A DNA stretch of 64,000 nt from Pseudomonas sp. GD03944 (GCF_029839275.1 NZ_JAOCAH010000009.1:150852-214851), one strand, 5' to 3'; shown: positions 53,275-62,952, counted from the first letter of the stretch. Notes: generated from the letters alone by a model not told the origin. Numbers and translations are program-made.

Positions 53275-53802
53275 ACGACGATGCCAGCGGCTGGGGTCAA
53301 CGACGCTTTTCCCATTCCCCTGATATCGCAGGTGGTGGATGGGTGAAGCGTCATCCACCTTACGTTGGCGCGAAACGGTGGGAGGGGCTTTAGCCGCGAG
53401 CCCGGCGGCCCGTGCCTCGCCGCTGATATGACGGATAAAACGCAACGCTCGCGGACAAGTCCGCTCCTACAGAGAGCGGCTCGCCGTTATGTCGTGGCAT
53501 GCCCGTAGGGTGGATGACGCTTTTTTCATCCACCGTGATGCCACTGCGTTGTGGATGGGTAAGCGTCATCCGCCCTAAGTTGGCGCGAAGCGGTGGGAGG
53601 GGCTTTAGCCGCGAGCCTGGCGGCCCGTGCCTCGCCGCTGATATGACGGATAAAACGCAAAGCTCGCGGACAAGTCCGCTCCTACAGAGAACGGCTCGCC
53701 GTTGCATCGGGGCATGCCTGTAGGGTGGATGACGCTTTTTTCATCCACCGTGATGCCATTGCGTGGTGGATGGATGAAGGTCGTCCACCCTACGTCGGCG
53801 CC
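53275..53802. repeat. 215-bp tandem duplication of a REP-containing block
   Basis: The segment beginning GGCGCGAAACGGTGGGAGGGG at 53367 recurs at 53582 (period 215) with few differences, including the stretch gctgatatgacggataaaac in both. Each unit contains a REP pair (GCTCGCGGACAAGTCCGCTCC) and a GGATGACGCTTTTTTCATCCACC hairpin. A third partial unit runs to about 53795. No gene is present. Confidence 0.9.
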
Positions 53803-54705
53803 TCAGCGCTGATCGCCCTGGGTGCTGCGCCACGCCACCAGCAGCACGCCGCCGACGATGCACAGCGCGGCCAGCAGCATGGTCAGGCTGCCCTGTTCGC
53901 CGAACAGGCCGATGGCCATGGCCGCGCCGGTGATGGCGGCTACCGAGCCGATCTGGCTGAGGAACACCGCCCCGGCCAGGTCCTGCAACACGAAATACAG
54001 CGCATAGACCATGGCGAACAGCACCATCTGCCCGATCAGCAGGCCGAGGGCCGTCGTATCACCCCAGTGCGGACGTAGGTCGACGTCCAGCAGCATCAGG
54101 GGCACCAGCAGCACCGCGCCGCCGAACAACATGCCCGGTGCCAGCGACAGCGGGCTGGCACCGCTTGGCCAGTAGCGCGAGCGGTAGATGTTGCCCAGGG
54201 CCAGGATCACCGGCACGCACAGCGCAGCCAGCACCCAGAGTTGCGGGCTGTCGCCGCTGTGCAGCTTGCCCAGGGCCAGCAGCAGGCTGCCGGCCAGGCC
54301 GATGCAGATGCCCAGCAGGCGCAGGCGGCTCAAGCCTTCCATGCGCAGGGCCAGGGCCAGCAGGTAGGTGAATAGCGGCGGGAAGGCCAGGCACATCGAG
54401 GCGAAGCCGGCGCCGACATGGGGGATCGAGCTAAACAACAGGCCGTTGGGCAGGGCGATGCTCAGCAGGCCGGAGCCCAGGTAATAGCGCAGCAGGCGCG
54501 GGCTCAGGCCCGGTCGTTCGCCGCGCAGCCAGGTGAACGGCAACAGCAGCAGGCCGCCGCCGATCAGGCTCCACAATAGGTACGCCGCCGGCTGCCAGCC
54601 AGCGGCGCTGGCCAGTTTCACCAGGTTGCTGGTCAGCCCCATCAGCGCGCCAATGGCGAACAGAAGCGACAGGGCCAGAAGCGGCCGGAAGTTGGAGCCT
54701 GACAT
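53803..54705 (-). CDS. EamA/DMT-family transporter
   Basis: The 300-residue protein has ten predicted membrane segments arranged as two EamA repeats (about 8-140 and 155-295). The second repeat carries AVFLSQIGSVAAITGAAMAIGLFGE, the usual DMT motif. The substrate is unknown, with metabolite or drug efflux most likely. The ATG at 54705 has AAGGAGG about 8 bases upstream. It is divergent from the MarR-type regulator across a 85-bp gap with a perfect palindrome, so it is probably repressed by that protein. Confidence 0.88.
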   Translation of the reverse strand: MSGSNFRPLLALSLLFAIGALMGLTSNLVKLASAAGWQPAAYLLWSLIGGGLLLLPFTWLRGERPGLSPRLLRYYLGSGLLSIALPNGLLFSSIPHVGAGFASMCLAFPPLFTYLLALALRMEGLSRLRLLGICIGLAGSLLLALGKLHSGDSPQLWVLAALCVPVILALGNIYRSRYWPSGASPLSLAPGMLFGGAVLLVPLMLLDVDLRPHWGDTTALGLLIGQMVLFAMVYALYFVLQDLAGAVFLSQIGSVAAITGAAMAIGLFGEQGSLTMLLAALCIVGGVLLVAWRSTQGDQR

Positions 54706-54759
54706 GCAGCTGCCTCCTTGGGATGAATACGCTACGATGCAAACATTCTTTTTGATAAG

Positions 54760-54777
54760 TATCTTGCTGGCAAGATA
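54760..54777. promoter_or_regulatory. Perfect palindromic operator for the MarR-type regulator
   Basis: TATCTTGC-TG-GCAAGATA is an exact inverted repeat lying 13 bases before the MarR-family start codon and 55 bases before the EamA start. Half-site and spacing fit MarR-type binding sites. Confidence 0.8.
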
Positions 54778-54790
54778 AATCGGGGGCGTC

Positions 54791-55294
54791 ATGCAAGACC
54801 GCGCACAACTGGCCGTTGATCAATGGCTGCACCAACGGCCCGACCTGGACGGTTTCTCCATGGCGGTGATCGGGCGCCTGAGCGAGCTCAGCCAGGTGAT
54901 CAACCGCGATCACCTGCTGCCGTTTTTCGCCGAGCACGGCCTGCAGGCCGGCGAGTTCGACCTGCTCGCCACCCTGCGCCGCGCGGGCGAGCCCTATGCG
55001 TTGATGCCCACCGCGCTGTACGAGAGCGCGATGATTTCCTCCGGCGGCATGACCAGTCGCATCGACCGTCTGGAAAAAGCCGGGCTGATCGAACGGCGCA
55101 AACACCCCACCGACCGCCGCGGCGTGCTGGTGGCGCTGACGCCGGCCGGCTTCGCGCTGATAGACGGCATGCTCGACGCCCACGTCGCCAACCTGCAGCG
55201 TGTCCTGGCTGGATTGACGGCTGCCGAGCAGCAAACGTTCCATCAACTGGCCGGCAAGCTGCTGGCCGGGCTTGCCTTACAGGCCGATGGTTAA
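54791..55294 (+). CDS. MarR-family transcriptional regulator
   Basis: The 167-residue protein has the MarR winged helix: LQAGEFDLLATLRRAGEPYALMPTALYES, the recognition helix region SSGGMTSRIDRLEKAGLIER and the wing HPTDRRGVLVALTPAG (about residues 55-120). Helices on either side form the dimer interface. It likely represses itself and the divergent EamA gene through the palindrome at 54760-54777, with relief by a small ligand. Its ATG is so close to the operator that binding would block transcription directly. Confidence 0.9.
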   Translation: MQDRAQLAVDQWLHQRPDLDGFSMAVIGRLSELSQVINRDHLLPFFAEHGLQAGEFDLLATLRRAGEPYALMPTALYESAMISSGGMTSRIDRLEKAGLIERRKHPTDRRGVLVALTPAGFALIDGMLDAHVANLQRVLAGLTAAEQQTFHQLAGKLLAGLALQADG

Positions 55295-55336
55295 ATCTGC
55301 GACAATCCCGGCTTTGTCCTGACCGCCGCGTACCTG

Positions 55337-58300
55337 ATGACCGACATCGCCTCCCTGCAGAAAAAACTCGACCACGTCATGATCGCCGAGCGCCATCGCC
55401 TGCGCCGGCAGCTGCATGAGTTGCAGAAAACCCAGGGCACGCCGGCGTGGGACGACGCCAAGCTGGCGCAATGGGTGGAGCGCTTCCAGGCCGCCAGCGA
55501 CAAGGTCGAGGCGCGCCGCACCAGCATCCCGACAATCCGTTACGACGACGCGCTGCCCATCGCCGCCAAGCGCGACGAGATCAAGGCTGCCCTGGAAAAG
55601 AGCCAGGTGGTGGTGATCGCCGGCGAGACCGGCTCCGGCAAGACCACCCAGTTGCCGAAGATCTGCCTGGAGCTCGGCCGTGGCGTGCATGGCCTGATCG
55701 GCCACACCCAGCCGCGCCGCCTGGCCGCGCGCAGCGTGGCGACGCGGGTCGCGGAAGAGATCGGCACGCCCCTGGGGGAACTGGTCGGCTACCAGGTGCG
55801 CTTCGAGGACCAGAGCAAGGACGGCACGCTGATCAAGCTGATGACCGACGGCATCCTGCTCGCCGAGACCCAGCACGACCGCTTTCTGGAAAAGTACGAC
55901 ACCATCATTGTCGACGAGGCCCACGAACGCAGCCTCAACATCGACTTCCTGCTCGGCTACCTGAAGACCCTGCTGCCGCGCCGCCCCGACCTGAAGCTGA
56001 TCATCACCTCGGCGACCATCGACCTGGAGCGTTTCAGCAAACACTTCAATGGCGCGCCGATCATCGAGGTCTCCGGCCGTACCTACCCGGTGGACACCTG
56101 GTACCGCCCGTTGGCCGCCGAGGTGGACGAGGAGGGCGAGCGCCTGCTCGACGACCTGACCATCGACCAGGGCATCCTCGCCGCGCTGGACGAGATCGCC
56201 GAGCACGAGCGCTCCGTGGGCCAGCGCCCGGGCGACGTTCTGGTGTTCCTCCCCGGCGAGCGGGAAATCCGCGAGGCCGCCGAGGTGCTGCGCAAGGCCA
56301 ACCTGCGCCACACCGAGGTGCTGCCGCTGTACGCGCGCCTCACGCCGGCCGAGCAGCAGAAAATCTTCGCCCCCATGCCGGGGCGCAAGATCGTGCTGGC
56401 CACCAACGTCGCCGAAACCTCGCTCACCGTGCCGGGCATCCGCTACGTGATTGACAGCGGCACCGCGCGCATCAGCCGCTACAGCTACCGCGCCAAGGTC
56501 CAGCGTCTGCCTATCGAGCCGGTGTCCCAGGCCAGCGCCAACCAGCGCAAGGGCCGTTGCGGCCGGGTCGAGCCGGGCATCTGCATCCGCCTGTACAGCG
56601 AGGAGGATTTCCTCGGCCGGCCGGAATTCACCGATCCGGAAATCCTGCGCACCAACCTGGCGGCGGTGATCCTGCAGATGCTGCACCTGCGCCTGGGCAG
56701 CATCGAGGATTTCCCCTTCATCGAGCCGCCAGATGGCAAGGCTATCAGCGACGGCTTCAACCTGTTGCAGGAGCTGTCGGCGGTCAACCGCGAAAGCCAG
56801 CTCACCCCCATCGGTCGCCAGCTGGCGCGCCTGCCCATCGACCCGCGCCTGGGACGCATGGTGCTGGAGGCGGCCAAGCAGGGCAGCCTGGAAGAAATCC
56901 TCATCGTCGCCTCGGCGCTGTCGGTGCAGGACCCCCGCGAGCGGCCGATGGACCGCCAGCAGGCAGCCGACCAGGCCCACGCGCAGTGGAAGGATGTGGA
57001 CTCGGACTTCGCCGCGCTGATCAACCTCTGGCGCGGCTTCGAGGAAAAACGCCAGGAGCTGGGCTCCAACCCGCTGCGCAGCTGGTGCAAGAAGAACTTC
57101 CTCAACTACATGCGCCTGCGCGAATGGCGCGATGCGCACCGCCAACTGGTGCTGATCGCCCGGGACCTGCAGCTGGCCGGCGGCAAGAAGAGCGAGGGCC
57201 AGGCGGCTCCCGCGGCGCCGAAGGAGCGTGCCGCGGCGACCACCGACACTCGGGTCAACGCCATCGCCCGCCAGCAGAGCGAAGCCAGCGAGGCGGCGCA
57301 GCGCGCGAAGAACTACGCCGGCGTGCACAAGGCGATCCTCAGCGGCCTGCTCAGCCAGATCGGCCAGAAGACCGAAGAGGGCGACTACCTCGGCGCCCGC
57401 CAGCGGCGTTTCTGGGTGCACCCTTCCAGCGTGATCGGGCGCAAGAAGCCCAACTGGATCATGGCCGCCGAACTGGTCGAGACCACCAAGCTGTTCGCGC
57501 GCATGGTGGCGAAGATCGAGCCGGACTGGATCGAGCCCCTGGCCGGTCACCTGATCAAGAAAAACCACCTGGAACCGCACTGGGAGAAGAAGCGCGGCCA
57601 GGTCGTGGCCTACGAGCAGATCACCCTCTACGGCATGATCGTGGTCGGTCGCCGCCCCGTGCACTACGGCCCCATCGACCCGCCGGTGGCCCGCGAGATG
57701 TTCATCCGCGAGGGCCTGGTGCGCGGCGATATCAACAGCCGCGCCAAGTGCCTGAGCGCCAACCGCCAGTTGCTTGAACGCCTCGACGAACTGGAAGCCA
57801 AGGCCCGCCGCCGCGACATCCTCGCCGACGAGGAAACCCTGTTCGACTACTACGCCGCGCGCCTGCCGGCGGACATCTACCAGACCGCCAGCTTCGAGTC
57901 CTGGTACAAGCGCGAGAGCGCCGGCAACAACCAGTTGCTGATCATGCGCGAGGAGGACGTGCTGGCCCGCGAGGCCAGTGAAGTCACCGCGGCGCTGTAC
58001 CCCGACACCCTGCGCCTGGGCGAACTGACCCTGCCGCTGAGCTACCACTTCGAGCCCAACCACCCGCGCGATGGCGTCACCCTGCGCGTGCCGGCGCCGC
58101 TCCTGCCGCAGCTGCAGGCCGAGCGTCTGCAATGGCTGGTGCCTGGCCTGCTGGAGGCCAAGAGCGTGGCCCTGGTGCGCAACCTGCCCAAGGCCATCCG
58201 CAAGAACTTCGTGCCGGTGCCGGACTTCGTCAGCGCTGCCCTGGCCAAGATCACCTTCGCCGACGGCAGCCTGCCGCTGGCCCTGGGCCGCGAGCTGCAG

Positions 58301-59365
58301 CGCATGACCGGCAGCCGCGTGCCGGAAGAGGCCTGGAGCGAGGCCGACGCCCAGCTCGAAGGCCACCTGCGCATGAACATCGAAGTGGTCGACACCCACG
58401 GCAAGTTCCTGGGCGAAGGTCGCGACCTGGCCGAGCTGACCGCGCGTTTCAACGAGGCGAGCCAGGCGGCCCTGGCGCTGCCGCAGACAGAAAAGACCCA
58501 GAAGCCGGTGGAGGCCAAGGCCTTCGCCCAGGTCGCCGAGAAAACCCAGCAGAAGGTCGCCGGCCTGTCGATGACCGTCTACCCGGCGCTGGTCGAGGAG
58601 GGCGGCACCGTCAAGGAAGGGCGCTTCCCGACCCAGGCCGAGGCCGAGTTCCAACACCGCCGCGCCTTGCAGCGCCTGCTGTTGCAGCAACTCGCCGAGC
58701 CGGCCAAGTACCTGCGCGGCAAACTGCCGGGCCTCACCGAACTGGGCCTGCTGCACCGCGAGCTGGGCCGGGTCGAGGCGCTGGTCGAAGACATCCTGCT
58801 GGCCAGCCTGGACAGCTGCATCCTCGAAGGCAGCGAGCCGCTGCCGCGCGATGGTGCTGCCCTGGCTGCCCTGGCCGAGCAGAAGCGCGGCGACTGGACC
58901 GCCCACGCCGAGCGCCTGGCGCGCCTGGTGCTGGAGATCCTCAAGCTGTGGCACGGCCTGCAGAAACGCTTCAAGGGCAAGATCGACCTGGCCCAGGCCA
59001 TGGCCCTCAACGACATCAAGCAGCAACTGGCGAACCTGGTGTACCCCGGCTTCGTACGCGAAACCCCGGCCGAGTGGCTGAAGGAAGTGCCGCGTTACCT
59101 CAAGGCCGTGGAACATCGCCTGGACAAGGTCGGCGCCCAGGTGCAGCGCGACCGCGTGTGGACCGGCGAACTGACCGGCTACTGGGAGCAGTACCAGGCG
59201 CGCCTGGCCAAACACAGCCAGGAAGGCAAGCGCGACCCGCAGCTGCAGCTCTACCGCTGGATGCTCGAGGAATACCGCGTCTCGCTGTTCGCCCAACAGC
59301 TGGGCACCAAGATGGCCGTGTCCGACAAACGCCTCAACAAACAGTGGACCGCCGTCGAAGCCTGA
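55337..59365 (+). CDS. hrpA: ATP-dependent RNA helicase HrpA
   Basis: The 1342-residue DEAH-box helicase has Walker A GETGSGKTT at about 96-104, the DEAHERS motif, SATIDLERFSKHF, the helicase C-terminal motif QRKGRCGR-type segment (NQRKGRCGRVEPG) and an OB-fold. It ends in the long DUF3418 region found only in HrpA. The enzyme rescues stalled ribosomes and processes mRNA in E. coli. Length is typical (about 1300 aa). It lies 42 bp after the MarR gene but is functionally unrelated. The opposite strand is open for 1464 codons by base-composition chance. Confidence 0.96.
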   Translation: MTDIASLQKKLDHVMIAERHRLRRQLHELQKTQGTPAWDDAKLAQWVERFQAASDKVEARRTSIPTIRYDDALPIAAKRDEIKAALEKSQVVVIAGETGSGKTTQLPKICLELGRGVHGLIGHTQPRRLAARSVATRVAEEIGTPLGELVGYQVRFEDQSKDGTLIKLMTDGILLAETQHDRFLEKYDTIIVDEAHERSLNIDFLLGYLKTLLPRRPDLKLIITSATIDLERFSKHFNGAPIIEVSGRTYPVDTWYRPLAAEVDEEGERLLDDLTIDQGILAALDEIAEHERSVGQRPGDVLVFLPGEREIREAAEVLRKANLRHTEVLPLYARLTPAEQQKIFAPMPGRKIVLATNVAETSLTVPGIRYVIDSGTARISRYSYRAKVQRLPIEPVSQASANQRKGRCGRVEPGICIRLYSEEDFLGRPEFTDPEILRTNLAAVILQMLHLRLGSIEDFPFIEPPDGKAISDGFNLLQELSAVNRESQLTPIGRQLARLPIDPRLGRMVLEAAKQGSLEEILIVASALSVQDPRERPMDRQQAADQAHAQWKDVDSDFAALINLWRGFEEKRQELGSNPLRSWCKKNFLNYMRLREWRDAHRQLVLIARDLQLAGGKKSEGQAAPAAPKERAAATTDTRVNAIARQQSEASEAAQRAKNYAGVHKAILSGLLSQIGQKTEEGDYLGARQRRFWVHPSSVIGRKKPNWIMAAELVETTKLFARMVAKIEPDWIEPLAGHLIKKNHLEPHWEKKRGQVVAYEQITLYGMIVVGRRPVHYGPIDPPVAREMFIREGLVRGDINSRAKCLSANRQLLERLDELEAKARRRDILADEETLFDYYAARLPADIYQTASFESWYKRESAGNNQLLIMREEDVLAREASEVTAALYPDTLRLGELTLPLSYHFEPNHPRDGVTLRVPAPLLPQLQAERLQWLVPGLLEAKSVALVRNLPKAIRKNFVPVPDFVSAALAKITFADGSLPLALGRELQRMTGSRVPEEAWSEADAQLEGHLRMNIEVVDTHGKFLGEGRDLAELTARFNEASQAALALPQTEKTQKPVEAKAFAQVAEKTQQKVAGLSMTVYPALVEEGGTVKEGRFPTQAEAEFQHRRALQRLLLQQLAEPAKYLRGKLPGLTELGLLHRELGRVEALVEDILLASLDSCILEGSEPLPRDGAALAALAEQKRGDWTAHAERLARLVLEILKLWHGLQKRFKGKIDLAQAMALNDIKQQLANLVYPGFVRETPAEWLKEVPRYLKAVEHRLDKVGAQVQRDRVWTGELTGYWEQYQARLAKHSQEGKRDPQLQLYRWMLEEYRVSLFAQQLGTKMAVSDKRLNKQWTAVEA

Positions 59366-59480
59366 CGCCATACCCCGTAGGGTGGGAAACACTCTGCTTT
59401 CCCACCATCGAACACTACGGCCGTAGCCTGGGTAGAGCGAAGCGAAACCCGGGGAGCAATGGATAGGTAGGAAGCCACCG
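59366..59480. repeat. REP-type repeat fragments
   Basis: A GTAGGGTGGGAAACACTCTGC-TTTCCCACC hairpin module and a GTAGCCTGGGTAGAGCGAAGC..ACCCGGGG module, both variants of those elsewhere in the window, fill the gap between hrpA and the next gene. Confidence 0.75.
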
Positions 59481-59501
59481 AATCGACAAAGGAGATGCCT
59501 G

Positions 59502-60959
59502 ATGAGTCTGTCACGCCTGCACACCGTTCTGACCTGGGTGCTGGTGATGGTGCTGCTGGTGGCCGTGGTGCTGCTAGGCGTGCGCATCGCCGGGTTGTCC
59601 TCCTTGCCGGAGCTGGAGCCCTGGCACCGGGTGATTCTCGACGAGCCTGACGCTGCCGAACTCGATGGCATGGATTGGGCCGCTTACCAGGCCGCTGAGA
59701 AGCGATTGTTCGAGGCGCTGCACAGCCAGGTCATCGAGCCTGGCACCAGCGATGATGCCAATGCCTACAACCGCTACAACAGTGCCAGCCCGGTGTACCC
59801 GGGCAACCTGCCGCACGACTGGAACCGCTCCTTCATCCTGCAACCCACCGGCGCCGTGCGCGGTGTGGTGGTGCTGCTGCATGGCCTGACCGACTCGCCC
59901 TACAGCCTGCGCCATATCGCCCGGCACCTGAGCGAGCAGGGCTTCGTCAGCCTGGTGCCGCGTATGCCGGGCCACGGCACGACGCCGGCCGCACTGACCG
60001 ATGTACGCTGGGAACAGTGGTTGGCAACGACCCGCATGGCGATACGCGAGGCACGCGATCGGGTGCCGGACGGGCCGCTGTACCTCGTCGGCTATTCCAA
60101 CGGCGGTGCGCTGGCCCTGCGCTACAGCCTGGCGGCACTGGAAGACCAGAACCTGGCGATGCCTGAGCGGCTGGTGTTGATTTCGCCCATGGTCGGCGTT
60201 ACCCGTTACGCCCGCTATGCCGGGCTGGCGGCGCTGCCGGCGGTCTTGCCGGCCTTCGCCAAGTCGGCCTGGATGAACGTGCTGCCGGAGTTCAACCCGT
60301 TCAAGTACAACTCCTTCCCCGTGTATGCGGCGCGGCAGACCTACGAGCTGACGCACGAGGTGCAGCGCGCCTTCGACAGCGCCGCCAAAGATGGGCGGCT
60401 GACGCAGATGCCGCCGGTGCTGGCCTTCCAGTCGCTGGCCGACAGCACGGTGAGCACGCCGGCCGTGGTCAACGACCTGTTCGAGCGACTGCCGGCCAAC
60501 GGCAGTGAACTGGTGATCTTCGACATCAATCGCTCGCAGGCCATCGGCTCGCTGTTGCGCCCGGACATGAGCAACCTGCTGGCAGACCTGCTGCCACCGA
60601 CGCAGCGCGACTACGACCTGACCGTGGTGGGCGTGGCGGCGAACGCGGGGCGTCAGGTGGAGGCGCGGCGCATCGCTGCCGGCGAGCGCGAGGCCGTGGT
60701 CACGCTGCTGAACGTCGAGTACCCGGGCCAGCTGTTCTCGCTGTCGCACGTTGCGCTACCGTTCCCACCGGACGATCCGCTGTATGGCAGCGAGCCCACC
60801 ACCGAGGAATTCTACGGGGTGGCCTTGGGCACGCTGGCGCCGCGCGGGGAACAAGGTGTGCTGGTGGTGGGGCTCACCGGTTTGCAGCGTGTGACCTCCA
60901 ACCCGTTCTACGCCTACCTGCGCGAGCGCATCGACGAGGATCTGCAGTCGGGCAAGTGA
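59502..60959 (+). CDS. Membrane-anchored alpha/beta hydrolase
   Basis: The 485-residue protein has an N-terminal anchor helix (about 7-28), a linker, then an alpha/beta-hydrolase domain (from about 118) with VVVLLHGLTDSPYSLRHIARHL, the nucleophile elbow LVGYSNGGALALRY (Ser about 200), a catalytic Asp in QSLADSTVST and a His in SLSHVALPF. It probably faces the periplasm. Substrate unknown; the lid-like insertion and large size suggest an esterase or lipase. GGAG lies 9-10 bases before the ATG at 59502. Confidence 0.85.
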   Translation: MSLSRLHTVLTWVLVMVLLVAVVLLGVRIAGLSSLPELEPWHRVILDEPDAAELDGMDWAAYQAAEKRLFEALHSQVIEPGTSDDANAYNRYNSASPVYPGNLPHDWNRSFILQPTGAVRGVVVLLHGLTDSPYSLRHIARHLSEQGFVSLVPRMPGHGTTPAALTDVRWEQWLATTRMAIREARDRVPDGPLYLVGYSNGGALALRYSLAALEDQNLAMPERLVLISPMVGVTRYARYAGLAALPAVLPAFAKSAWMNVLPEFNPFKYNSFPVYAARQTYELTHEVQRAFDSAAKDGRLTQMPPVLAFQSLADSTVSTPAVVNDLFERLPANGSELVIFDINRSQAIGSLLRPDMSNLLADLLPPTQRDYDLTVVGVAANAGRQVEARRIAAGEREAVVTLLNVEYPGQLFSLSHVALPFPPDDPLYGSEPTTEEFYGVALGTLAPRGEQGVLVVGLTGLQRVTSNPFYAYLRERIDEDLQSGK

Positions 60960-61052
60960 CCTGTGAAAACGCTCGGTAACGGTTCGATATTCGTGCAACG
61001 CGAGGCGCTGGCGTAACATCGCGCCTCGCCACGCGTTAGAGAGCCATCGCCC

Positions 61053-61580
61053 ATGTTCGAAATCACACCCTGCAACCCCGAAACCTACCGCCAGCAGACC
61101 CGCCGCAGCACCCTGGTGGTCGCCGCGATCTTCGTGGTGCTGGCGCTGCTGCTGTCCACCCTGGCCGTGCAGGTGTTCGGCGAGCCGGGCGGCGACAACT
61201 TCCGCTGGAACCTGGGCGGTGTGCTGCTTGGCCTGGGCCTGACCATCGTGCTGGTGCGCTACGTCCTGTGGTCGCAACCGTGGATGGCCATGGCCGCCTA
61301 CGGCTGGCAGCTCAAGCGCAGTCTGATGCGCGTCACCAACGTCATGCACCACGTCAAAAAGGGTGTCGAAACCGGCGACCCCACCGCCATGAAACTGCTG
61401 CGCTTCTACCACCTGGGCGTGACCCAGATGCACCAGTTGGACGGCAATACCAGCGACCAGGGGCAAATGTCTTGGGAAATCGACGGCCACCGCGCCGCCA
61501 TGGAAGCCCAGGGCCTGGACCCCGAACAGAACCGCCTCGACCTGGCGTGGATCGACACCGTCAAAGGGTTTGCGGTCTAG
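61053..61580 (+). CDS. DUF3087 family membrane protein
   Basis: The 175-residue protein has two transmembrane helices (about 21-43 and 52-73) and a C-terminal cytoplasmic domain with LLRFYHLGVTQMHQLDGNTSDQGQ, LDPEQNRLDLAWI and an N-terminal MFEITPCNPETYRQQTRR. This matches DUF3087, common in Pseudomonas and of unknown function. The ATG at 61053 gives the family start. It converges on the MFS gene at a shared hairpin. Confidence 0.85.
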   Translation: MFEITPCNPETYRQQTRRSTLVVAAIFVVLALLLSTLAVQVFGEPGGDNFRWNLGGVLLGLGLTIVLVRYVLWSQPWMAMAAYGWQLKRSLMRVTNVMHHVKKGVETGDPTAMKLLRFYHLGVTQMHQLDGNTSDQGQMSWEIDGHRAAMEAQGLDPEQNRLDLAWIDTVKGFAV

Positions 61581-61595
61581 AGGCTCATCCGGACA

Positions 61596-61633
61596 CGACA
61601 AGGGTGCTCACTCGCAGGCGAGCGCCCTTGTCG
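61596..61633. terminator. Bidirectional hairpin between duf3087 and the MFS gene
   Basis: CGACAAGGG/CCCTTGTCG plus an inner GCTC/GAGC give a long imperfect stem between the two convergent stop codons. There is little T-run. Confidence 0.6.
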
Positions 61634-61663
61634 ATCAGATCCTGCAACGTTGCACCTTCCGGC

Positions 61664-62839
61664 TTAGGCCGCTTGCGCAATCGCGCGCGCCTCCTGCCTG
61701 TCCAGCAGACCGGAAATGATCGCCAGGGCCAGCGCGCCAAGTGACAGCAAGCCGCCGGCCCAGTTGGGCGCCACCAGGCCGAAGCCTGCACCGATCACCC
61801 AGCCACCGGCCCAGGCGCCGATGGCATTGCCCAGGTTGAACAGGCCGATGTTGACCGCCGACGCCAGTGTCGGTGCGCCGGCGTCCCTGGCTTTATCCAG
61901 CACCAGCTTCTGGATCGGGGAGACCGTGGCAAAACCGAAACCGGCCATCAGCACGATGCAGATAACCGACGGCCACTGGCTATGGGCGACGTAGGTGAAC
62001 AGGAACAGCACCAGCGCCTGGGCCAGCAGCGTGACGTAGAGCAGCGGCATCAAGGCGCGGTCGGCGTAGCGCCCGCCCAGCGCGTTACCCAGGAACAGGC
62101 CCACGCCAAAGGCCATCATCAGCCAGACGATGGCCGACTCCGAGAAGCCCGCCACCTCCGTCATCATCGGCGCGATGTAAGTGATCGAGGTGAAAAACGC
62201 CGCGGGCCCCAGCACGGTGATGCCCATCGCCAGCAGCACGCGGCCGTTCCCGAAAGCAGCCAGCTCTTGCCGGACGTGGGTGCTGCCACTGCCTTGGGTC
62301 GCGGGGATCAGCCAGCACACCGCAAGCAGTGCAACGACACCCACCAGGGTGATGGCGTAGAAGGTGGCGCGCCACGAGACGAGCTGGCTCAGCCAGGTGC
62401 CGCCGGGTACGCCCACCAGCGTGGCCAGCGCCAGGCCCGAGAACATGAAGGCAATCGCACTGACGCGCTTGTTCGGCGCGACCAGCTCCGCCGCCAGGAT
62501 CGAGCCGATACCGAAGAACGCACCGTGGGCGAGCGACGTGACCACACGCCCGATCAAGGTCAAGGTAAAGGTCGGGGCGGCGGCGGTGAGCAGGTTGCCG
62601 AGCACGAACAGCACCATCAGGCCGATCAGCATGTGTTTGCGCGGGACCTTGCCGCCCAGCACGATCAGCAGCGGGGCGCCGACGAACACACCCAGCGCGT
62701 AGGAGGTCGCCAGGTATCCCGCCTGGGGGATCGTGACACCGAATTCGGCGGCCATTTGCGGCAGTAGTCCGGCGATGACGAATTCGGTCGTACCGATACC
62801 GAACGCGCCTATCGCCAGTGCCCAGATTGCGAGGGGCAT
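61664..62839 (-). CDS. MFS transporter, AraJ/sugar-efflux-like (DHA1)
   Basis: The 391-residue, 12-helix protein begins MPLAIWALAIGAFGIGTTEFVIAGLLPQ, the AraJ/PbuE/arabinose-efflux N-terminus. It has GYLATSYALGVFVGAPLL and a GGKVPRKH loop between helices 2 and 3. The ATG at 62839 has GGAG about 6 bases upstream, which rejects the longer frame to 62920. It is divergent from a LysR-type regulator, the usual arrangement in which the regulator controls the exporter. Confidence 0.9.
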   Translation of the reverse strand: MPLAIWALAIGAFGIGTTEFVIAGLLPQMAAEFGVTIPQAGYLATSYALGVFVGAPLLIVLGGKVPRKHMLIGLMVLFVLGNLLTAAAPTFTLTLIGRVVTSLAHGAFFGIGSILAAELVAPNKRVSAIAFMFSGLALATLVGVPGGTWLSQLVSWRATFYAITLVGVVALLAVCWLIPATQGSGSTHVRQELAAFGNGRVLLAMGITVLGPAAFFTSITYIAPMMTEVAGFSESAIVWLMMAFGVGLFLGNALGGRYADRALMPLLYVTLLAQALVLFLFTYVAHSQWPSVICIVLMAGFGFATVSPIQKLVLDKARDAGAPTLASAVNIGLFNLGNAIGAWAGGWVIGAGFGLVAPNWAGGLLSLGALALAIISGLLDRQEARAIAQAA

Positions 62840-62915
62840 ATCGTTTCTCCAATCAAGAACCAAGGACGGGAGAAGCTTATGGAGGACGCAGGGCTCGATA
62901 AACGCGGCGTAAATC

Positions 62916-62946
62916 CTCACTATGTAGATATTTTCTCTACAGTGAG
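62916..62946. promoter_or_regulatory. Inverted repeat between the MFS and LysR genes
   Basis: CTCACTaTGTAGA and TCTACAGTGAG form an inverted repeat with one extra base in the left arm and an AT-rich centre. It ends 6 bases before the LysR start codon. A LysR-type operator is the simplest reading. Confidence 0.6.
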
Positions 62947-62952
62947 TACGCC

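Noticed and set aside
55277..59671. 1464-codon open frame on the minus strand opposite hrpA
   Set aside because: It lies wholly antisense to a full-length HrpA with all helicase motifs. The product is repetitive in Gln, Val, Gly and His, typical of third-position GC bias, with no domain.
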